DNA of 64,000 nucleotides from Cherax quadricarinatus (lineage: Eukaryota; Arthropoda; Malacostraca; Decapoda; Parastacidae): NCBI RefSeq assembly GCF_038502225.1, contig NC_091323.1, positions 28,371,345 to 28,435,344 on the forward strand, written 5' to 3'. Under the pieces are notes generated by a model, which was not told the origin of the DNA, searched no databases, and saw nothing but the letters and a program-made list of their open reading frames with translations. The position numbers and the translations under genes are program-made. Positions 56,981 through 64,000 of this stretch are shown here, in pieces (within the stretch, counting starts at the first letter, position 1; every line of letters starts with the position of its first letter).

Positions 56981-56983
<3 letters not shown>

Positions 56984-57172
56984 AACGGGGAAGCGATTTA
57001 TGGGAAGGAGGGAGGAGTGAGAAAAATTCGAGGCTAGATAGTAAGCGTGAGCTTATGGTTGACTGGTGAGCGCCTCACCTCAGTCACACATTGTAGCAAC
57101 GTATGTGCTGTTATGGGTCAGTGTGACGGCAGATCCTTATGGTTCAAAGGAAAAATGTGTGCACATTCTAGG

Positions 57173-57320
57173 TCGCCACTTCAAGAGGAGTGGGCGAGGA
57201 GGGGCACATATTGAGGGAGTGGATGGCACCTCCACCTTCTCCCCTCATCCAAGGTCACCACTTGTGGAGGAGTGGGGGGACATGTAGAGGGAGTGGATGG
57301 CACCTCCACCTTTCCTCTCC
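57173..57320. repeat. Direct repeat of about 70 bp, two copies
   Basis: 'gagggagtggatggcacctc' 'cacctt' occurs at about 57212 and 57278, with 'gaggagtggg' before each. Confidence 0.85.
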
Positions 57321-58339
57321 TGGCTCTAACGTCGCTCACAGCCACAGCAGAAGCAGCAGCGTCACCGGCACTGCCACATTCGTCAGCTGACTAGAGTGCT
57401 GGGTGGAGGGCGCCTCTGGACCTGCCTTCTGCCACCCTCTGCCGCCCACTCTCCCACCTTCACTATCACACAGCGCTCAAAAAATTTATCACAACAGACG
57501 GCACAACCAGAGTATATCCATATATACATACATATATACAAACGCATACATATCCATCTCAGATTCATACAGATACCAGTCTGTATTTATAGCCTTTAAG
57601 TGCATCTTAAGATTGATATTTAGCGGGTGGTTGAGAGGCCAGCCTCCCTCACCGGTGCCAGCTGACACCGACCTCTCATACCTGAAGCTTGCTGCAGGAA
57701 TGTATTCCTTTAAGTAGTTGTGGAGGCGGGTGGCTCCGCTATCCAAGTCTATTACCTGACCCAAAGTGATCTACTGCAGGTGCTCTTGAAGCAATCTTCA
57801 CAAGTGTCACTGTAACTTATACGCCAAATGGGAACGAAGAGACATTCGCTGGTGATATTGACTGTCAGTGTTAGATATACTCTCACGTTAGTGGAGCTCA
57901 CAACTTGGTGTCCTGTCCATTGTTGAAGTTGAAAGCTATTTTTAAAAAGATTATTTCTTGTGATTTTAACCCAGCCAAGACTATGGTGAAATATGAAGCG
58001 TATAGTGTATGTAATTCCCGGATGGATCTGTAGTATGTGTGTAATGTAACGTTGTGTATGTAGCATCAAGTTGTGTGTGTGTTTCACAACCGTGCGTGCA
58101 CCTTGACAGTGATGTACTCTGGCGGCCAAGGAGGGTACTGCCGCTGAGATCTCGCTCGCTGGGTGAGTACAACAAACTTGAATACTGATACACTTTGTGA
58201 ACCTCGTCTAGCTCAGTACTGACTGGCCACTTACCCTGTATGTTAACCACTGACGGGCCACTTACCCTATATATTAACCACTGTCCTGTATATTAACCAC
58301 TGATTGGCCACATGATACAATATACTCGTATGTATTAAG
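57321..58339. other. No established gene
   Basis: A donor-like GGTGAGTAC follows a 16-codon clean stretch at 58098-58159, but a stop precedes it with no usable start. 58215-58310 has a loose 35-bp repeat ('ggccacttaccct', 'tattaaccactg'). Confidence 0.45.
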
Positions 58340-58560
58340 ATGGATAAGGGGAATCATCATTAGACCTCTGGCTGCCTTCAAAGCTGGACAGATACTTGAA
58401 GTCGGTGCCGGATTAGCCGGGCTGTGGTTCGTACGTTGGACTATGTGCGGTCAGCAGTAACAGTCTGGTTGACCAGGCTCAGATCCGGCCCATGGACCGG
58501 GCCGCTGGGGCGTTGATCCCCGGAATACCCTCCAGGTAGACTCCAGGTAGGTGAGAACAG
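58340..58560 (+). mobile_element. 3' tail of the Jockey/CR1-like LINE
   Basis: 'aagctggacagatacttgaa', 'gattagccgggctgtggttc', 'gttgaccaggctcagatcc', 'gttgatccccggaatac' and 'aggtagactccaggtagg'. Confidence 0.87.
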
Positions 58561-59399
58561 AAAGGTGAACTAAACACTCAAATGAGATCAAATTATATAA
58601 GAACAATAGTGTATAGAACATAGTAAGCTTAAGTGTCCCATAAGAGGGACATTGTATAGAAAATAGACAGCTGACACCTGCTATAGCTCAATCGGGAGCC
58701 CTCGGTGTAAGAGACCAATAGGGAAAGGAAGGGTGTGTCTGGTAGACAAGATTGTCCGTTGTATGCAAAGTATAGAGTTGATTTTTTCCGTGAACTGATA
58801 AAATCTCGATGCAGCGGACTTAGTCCGTTGTAGAGGTTTAACCGAGTGAAGCTTTTTCTTTAAATAAAAGCTTGTTTATGTGTAAGGAGGACCTTGAGGG
58901 TGAGAGCATTAATAGGGCGAAACGAGCTCGAAAGAGAATTCATGCGTAAACATAAATACTCTCTTAGATCGTTCTACAAAGGGCAAGAGCAAACCTTTAA
59001 CGATGTTTCGCTCAAGAGCTCCGTTGAGAGCTGTTCAACCTGATGATATAATGACCTATACCTGAAGTGTTGACCTTGCGCAGAGGCGCGGTCGCACAGC
59101 TGATCATCAAGTGCGCGGCGCACTTGTTTTTAAGCCGCGCTGAGCGTATGTCTCTATCAGGCTTTATCTCAAGAAAATTTAATGTTTAGTTTTGTCTGTT
59201 TTTTTTCTTTTATTTAGTTTATGCTGAAAATTAAGTACTTTGTGGTTTTAAACTTGTACACCACATATTACTGCTGTACATAATGTATACTACACGTTAC
59301 TGCTGTACGTGTAAACTACACGTTGCACTTAGATCCACGAATAAAATGTAATATTTTAAGGAACATTGACAGCGTAGATTATGTATAGTGTATCGAGAG
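58561..59399. other. Unrecognised, apparently unique segment
   Basis: No similarity to the repeat families in the window. It includes several short palindromic bits (gcggacttagtccg near 58812, 'aagtgcgcggcgcactt' near 59108, cgagctcg near 58923). There is no long frame. Function unknown. Confidence 0.4.
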
Positions 59400-59545
59400 G
59401 TACTCACCTAATTGTGGTTGCAGGGGTCGAGTTATAGCTACTGGCCCTCCCTCTTCACTGATCGCTACTAGGTCCACTCTCTCCCTGTTCCATGAGCTTT
59501 ATCATACCTCTTCTTAAAGCTATGTATGGACCCAGTGTATATACA
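59400..59545 (+). repeat. Dispersed 'gcaggggtcgag' repeat, copy without GT expansion
   Basis: 'actcacctaattgtggttgc', 'aggggtcgagttatagct', 'cttcactgatcgctactagg' then continues 'tccactctctccctgttcc' where other copies have (GT)n. Confidence 0.87.
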
Positions 59546-59914
59546 CCAAGAAGCGTGTCTGTTTATACTCTGGTGGTGTCGAGGCGACATGCGGCCTTTA
59601 AACCTAATAAGGTAACCGGGCATTGACCTCGGGTGTACTCAAGCTTGTTCAGTAGTAAATCTCTTCATTAACAGGTCACGGGTCTACACTTTAATAAGTC
59701 ACAGGTGGTAGTGTCCATGTTCGTTGCTACTCTCAGCAGGTCCTCTACCGTCACCCTCAACTCTTGTAATCTTCCCTGAGCTCTGCAACATGCCTGCCTG
59801 GTGCATGTCTGCTCTTGCATAGAAACACTCTCTGCACTCACTTCACAACAGAGTCTTTGTTTATATAGGATTACAAGAAGCACCTCTCAATTTGCCTTGT
59901 CCGGCACTGTGACC

Positions 59915-59918
<4 letters not shown>
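59546..59918. other. No gene recognised
   Basis: Nothing supported. Confidence 0.5.

Positions 59919-59983
<65 letters not shown>
59919..59983. repeat. (TA)n microsatellite
   Basis: About 32 TA repeats. Confidence 0.95.
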
Positions 59984-59986
<3 letters not shown>

Positions 59987-61124
59987 TTTATTGCATTATT
60001 GTTACAGTTGATACCATTTGTGCTTAGGTTTCCAGTTCCCCTGGTCTGCTTCCCGTTCGAAATCATGCAGGATTTCCTGAAATTAGATCACGATGCTTTG
60101 TAAAAATAGCAGTACATGAATGTTGCAGCAGCCAGGGATGTAGGTGACATGACTGACGTGTAAACTAGTCGAGTTGAGGCGTTTTGTGTATGGCGGTGGA
60201 CTCGCCTACATCAAGGACGTCAATTTTTGTTTTTCATTTGCTATTTACATGACCATAAATCTATATGTGTGTATGTTGGTCGCATTTAAGTTTTATTGAC
60301 AAGAAGAGTCAAGTACTGTGTATCTTAGTTATTCAAGAATCTCCATTTTTTAAAAGTTGTAGAAAATGGGTATGAAGTTGGTTAGCCGCTGCTGTCCCAA
60401 TGGTTCATTTGTGCTACCTAATTAGGTAAAAATATTTGCTAAATATCTCGCTCGCTGTCAAGTGAACAGTATTCAGCTCATGTGCAGCATGTTGGACGTC
60501 CCCAGACTCTCAACATCACTGACTCTCTCTGATAAACTCACTCGATGGGGCAAAATATAAATTCGTCATAGTTTTATTCCAGAGAACCAAAAGTTTATTA
60601 TAATCTCTGTAATTCTTTGTATTTTTGGTAAATACTGTGTATTTTTCTGCAAAAATTTTGTCTGTATTCTAATAACTATCTCTGATTTTTATATAAGGAC
60701 TTGTGAGTTTTCTTAAGTATTATTTACGCATTGTTCTTATGAGTTTTGTATCTGCAAAGATATTGATTTTGATTCTTAGCATTTCGTCAGCATGTCATTT
60801 ATCATGATGTTTAAAAGTGTACAGGGGAAGGGGGCTTAGGTTAGAACCTCGTAATGTACTCGGGGACTGTACACGCATTTGATTTATGATTGTCGATTGT
60901 GACTAATATTGTGTCAAGAAGAGTCCTTTGGAATGGGAAGAAAGGGACTGTAGTTCGATTATTAATTCTAGAGGGTTAGTTTAAGAAAGCCAAGTAGTGT
61001 GTGTGGCTTATTTACATTGGAGTCCCTACGTCTTCTTCCCCTAAATGCTTTTTACTACAGTCCATTAAATCCCAGGTGTATATTTACTGCTATCTGGACA
61101 GTGACTGCAGTTGTAAGTCTAGCC
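59984..61124. other. No gene recognised
   Basis: AT-rich DNA with no supported feature. Confidence 0.5.
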
Positions 61125-61200
61125 CAAAATTCTCGCCTCATGCAGGATTCGAATCCGGGTAACTTCGATTACCAGTCGAATGTTCTACCACTCTGAGTGT
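61125..61200 (-). mobile_element. tRNA-like sequence (SINE head or tRNA pseudogene)
   Basis: On the minus strand: 'tcagagtggtagaaca' (D-arm), an anticodon-stem-like ttcga/tcgaa with loop ctggtaa, and ccggattcgaatcctg (T-arm with one extra base). No acceptor stem pairs, so a functional tRNA is unlikely. Confidence 0.55.
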
Positions 61201-61299
61201 GTGTAGTACGCGTGTCTGCGGGCGTGAGAGGGGTGTACTTGAGTGGGAGAGCATATCCGGGCGAGAGGGGGTTGGGCAGGGCATCTCTGTGATGAGGCT

Positions 61300-61445
61300 C
61301 TATGACTACAGACTTGAGGTGATGACTGTAGACTTGAGGCGGTGACTGCAGACTTGAGGCGGTGACTGCAGACTTAAGGTAGTGACTGCAGACTTGAGGC
61401 GGTGACTGCAGACTTGAGGTGGCGACTACAGACTTGAGGTAGTGG
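61300..61445. repeat. 20-bp minisatellite (about 7 units)
   Basis: gactgcagacttgaggcggt, with c/t and g/a variants. Confidence 0.93.
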
Positions 61446-61877
61446 CACTGATAATCTAAGACTTAAGGCAGAGGCAAGAATACCGGGACACCGTCACTAC
61501 TCATGGTACTCTTCTCTCATCTCTCCCTGGTACCAGTACAACATTTATTTCTCGAGTTGTAAATATAAATTCAGATATTCTCCTGTTAACCCTTTTGTAG
61601 CCTCGTTCCTAGGCCTTTTGTATATCCATGTGCTTTTGCTCTACCCTCTACCTGGAGGTAGACTCTACAGGGTGGATATGGGGTACACAATAATCTGGCT
61701 GTTTCGGTGACAAAATCTAAAACAAAAATCTTTTCTTAGAGAGAAAGGGCGAGGTATTTTGTTCGTCAGGAGAATTTTTTTTTTCATTGTTTATGTTGTA
61801 GCAGTAAATTCAGCCGGACTATGTAACTTATTATGTGGGTGACATTGATAATAGGTTGGGCGAATATTTTTGTTATT
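61446..61877. other. No gene recognised
   Basis: Nothing supported. Confidence 0.5.
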
Positions 61878-62052
61878 AGGTTTGAGTTTGAGAAGAGCTT
61901 GCCAAGTATGGGCTAGTAGGCCTTCTGCAGTGTTCCTCCTTATTTTACAAAAATAAGAGCTAGCAGAGTTTGAGAAGAGCTTGCCAAGTATGGGCTAGTA
62001 GGCCTTCTGCAGTGTTCCTCCTTATTTTACAAAAATAAGAGCTAACAGTGTT
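61878..62052. repeat. Tandem pair of an 85-bp segment
   Basis: 'gtttgagaagagcttgccaa' 'gtatgggctagtaggccttc' and on to 'aaaaataagagcta' is present twice with almost no change. The segment holds an inverted piece of the dispersed repeat at 45651. Confidence 0.95.
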
Positions 62053-62079
62053 AACATTCTTCCTACCCCCCGTCAAGTT

Positions 62080-62405
62080 GATAAATAAGACAGTTGTGTA
62101 ACATTTGGGTATCTTTATTCTGGAAACTTTTCGCCACCCAGTAGCTTCTGCAGTCCAGTGCAGAGAAAGGTGAGAGATGAGTAGTTTTGAGGTATCAGTC
62201 CCTCAGCCTGGAGTCGATATGTTCAGATGTTCAGTCTATTAAGTTCCATGGACTGAACACCTCGACTCCAGGCTGAGGGACTGATTACCTCGAACTATTC
62301 ACCTTCCACCTTTCTCTACATTGGACTGAAGAAGCCACTGGCTGGCAAAATGTTTCCAGAATAAAGATACCCAGATCTTGCGCAAGTGTCTCGTTTATCA
62401 ACTCA
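62080..62405. mobile_element. Fold-back element
   Basis: The left arm 'tcaagttgataaataagaca' pairs with the right 'tctcgtttatcaact'; arms span about 62080-62238 and 62247-62402. The right arm has GGA-CTGAAGA (62323-62332), a GCCA/TGGC stem and a mutated CAAAATGTT, then TCC. Both arms share the private 'ttccagaataaagataccca'. Confidence 0.85.
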
Positions 62406-62619
62406 GCGCCAGGCACGTGCTGCTAGGCAGGCAGCTGAGAACTATATGAAGTCAGTGCTCTCTCAAGAAACCATTATTCATACGGTCTCAGCGCTAAGTT
62501 GTTGGCCACAGTTTAAGGAGTCAGGACCTGTCTTAAATAAACATCACGTAAACATTTAAGGTAAAAAAATAGCCAATTGTTCCATTTAAGTGGATCAACT
62601 TGTATACGTCAAGTGTCCA

Positions 62620-62965
62620 AAGTGGACCAACTCGTAGGCTGCAAGCACTCAGAATGGACCAAAACGGACCGATGAGCGCTCAAAATGGACCAAAGTAATA
62701 CATAGGCTCTAGGGGAGGTTAGTATGACTTGCACTTAGAATGTCTACGGAGAATACATTGCTTAACCTGGGCACTAGAAATTGCTAGGGACTAGGTCATC
62801 AAGATCACACTGGGAATGGCACAGAGCAGGTCATTAGGACCACACGGGGAGGGAGGCACTGATTAGGACAACACTAGGGGCCACAGACCAGGTCATCAGG
62901 ACCACACGGGAAGGGAGGCACAGACCAGGTCGTCAAAGCCACATTTGTGGCAACAGACCAGGTCA
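62620..62965. repeat. Degenerate direct repeats
   Basis: 'aatggaccaa' units at 62620-62700. 'aggtcatcaggaccacacgg' units of about 45 bp at 62790-62965, four diverged copies. The minus frame at 62874-63197 is a by-product. Confidence 0.7.
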
Positions 62966-63329
62966 GTTCACGACTCGGGCGGGAGAAATACCTGGAAATC
63001 ATTCCCTCGTAGAATAGTTGAGTGCCGCATGCTTTTACCACACCCAGTGTTGATGTGGCGACCATAGCCTTGCAGAGTGTTAGGATGGGGGGGGGGGTCG
63101 TGAGGGTGGGTAGCCAGCAAGTACCACCTTCGCACAATGAACTGCTGACCTCATACACCCAAGTAGTGAAGGTGGTGGATGTTCTGCAGTGATACACAAC
63201 AACGGAGAGTGAGTGAGCTACTGAGAAAGATTAAGGTGGAAGCAACAAGAATGTATCAGGTTATTGCTACAGCGAGACTAGATATGTAGGATGGCGGGCG
63301 TGGCCAGCCAACATGTAAGATATGTCAAT
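62966..63329. other. No gene recognised
   Basis: A G-run at 63088-63097. Nothing else. Confidence 0.5.
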
Positions 63330-63400
63330 GAATAATAAGACATATGTGCCACACTTAGGTATCTTAATTACCTTCACAGTAGGTTTCTTTATTCGAGTAC
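63330..63400 (-). mobile_element. Left-arm relic of a fold-back element
   Basis: 'aataataagacatatgtgcc' 'acacttaggtatctt' and 'tttctttattcgagtacagg' are diverged arm sequence. No partner. Confidence 0.6.
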
Positions 63401-63439
63401 AGGCGAATATAACCCTGGAGAGACAGTAGGTTTGTGTGT

Positions 63440-63440
<1 letters not shown>

Positions 63441-63483
<43 letters not shown>
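63441..63483. repeat. (AG)n microsatellite
   Basis: About 21 AG repeats. Confidence 0.95.
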
Positions 63484-63486
<3 letters not shown>

Positions 63487-63717
63487 CTTCAACATCTGCT
63501 GCCTCTTTTGACCCCAGCAGTAAATATGTAGGAGCTAGTCGACCGTTGTCTGTCATGTACTTGGCAATTAGTCACACTGCTCTTGTCTTTCCTAGGATCC
63601 TGGGTTAATAACTCTCCGATGAACCATTCAGATTAATAATCCAAACAAAATGTTTTGCTACTAATACTCTGGAACACTCATGTTAGCCTGGGTGTAAGTT
63701 AACCGTAGTGAGGGGTC

Positions 63718-63850
63718 ATATCATGGCACAGGTGGTAGTGCCTGTGACCCCCAGTGGTTCCGTTCGATTCTGAAATGAAGAGAAGCATTAGGCGTGTTTC
63801 TTCACACTTGCTGCCCGTGTTCACCGAGCTTTAAGTAGGTACCAGAAGAG
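63718..63850 (+). mobile_element. tRNA-derived SINE, 5' part
   Basis: 'gcacaggtggtagtgcctgt' (box A region) and gtggttccgttcgattctg (weak box B), then 'gcattaggcgtgtttcttca' as in the other SINEs. The body stops at about 63850. Confidence 0.75.
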
Positions 63851-64000
63851 GAGAATTAAAAGACCTGAATGCAAGTAAGCCATACTCCTCTTGGATTTTT
63901 CTTGGGTTATCCTGGATTAATAACCCATATCCTAGGTTCTCTACAATATGCCGTTATGTATGATAATCTATATAACTGTTTTTGTGTATACCTGAATAAA
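63851..64000. other. No gene recognised
   Basis: Nothing supported up to the right edge. Confidence 0.5.

Noticed and set aside
58098..58160. Possible exon ending at GGTGAGTAC
   Set aside because: The clean frame is only about 16 codons after a stop, with no start codon and no convincing acceptor. It is too weak to annotate.
61125..61200. Functional tRNA (Thr-like anticodon loop)
   Set aside because: There is no acceptor-stem pairing and an extra base in the T-arm; it is better explained as a tRNA-derived SINE relic.

Overview
The window looks like repeat-dominated intergenic DNA from a eukaryote, most likely a decapod crustacean (crayfish/lobster/shrimp type). The reasons are the absence of any dense gene arrangement, many (GT)n, (CT)n and (TA)n microsatellites, tRNA-derived SINE heads, non-LTR retrotransposon fragments, a BEL/Pao LTR element, and dispersed families of a kind I associate with decapod genomes (from memory, not searched). 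No host protein-coding gene can be established. The single plausible host coding piece is a 33-codon exon candidate at 32678-32776 that ends in a good splice donor.

About a third of the window is tandem repeat. Roughly seventeen unrelated minisatellites with units of 15 to 72 bp are present: 45 bp (1-1127), 72 bp (4446-4975), 34 bp (5098-7487), 50 bp (9683-10172), 26 bp (14137-14712), 32 bp (14925-15300), 29 bp (15360-16978), 38 bp (17487-19950), 30 bp (21072-22740), 15 bp (25027-25190), 23 bp (26263-27680), 32 bp (29043-31330), TGTTG-like (31506-31895), 31 bp (43635-45312), 51 bp (46917-47285), 47-50 bp (51035-54600) and 20 bp (61300-61445). Nearly all the long open reading frames here are artefacts of these arrays.

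Mobile elements fill much of the rest. A LINE with a long reverse-transcriptase frame and poly(A) lies at 48904-50900, with a decayed sister at 40628-41545 and tails at 1946 and 25925. 3' ends of a second, Jockey/CR1-like LINE lie at 1128, 42012, 46150, 56640 and 58340. A BEL/Pao element (33967-38627) has nearly identical 1.18-kb LTRs and a 5-bp target duplication but lacks recognisable RT, RNase H and integrase. tRNA-derived SINEs occur at 9365, 25985, 40197, 42825, 54601 and 63718.

The most interesting component is a family of short fold-back elements (2228, 3035, 42605, 45963, 53516, 62080, with half-elements elsewhere). Each arm carries CTGANGA - stem - GAAAC, and both the inner stem and the flanking helix change in a compensatory way between copies. 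This resembles a hammerhead ribozyme core, although helix III and the cleavage triplet are unclear. One copy interrupts a minisatellite with an 11-bp target duplication, and a matching empty site lies about 600 bp away, so this family is mobile.
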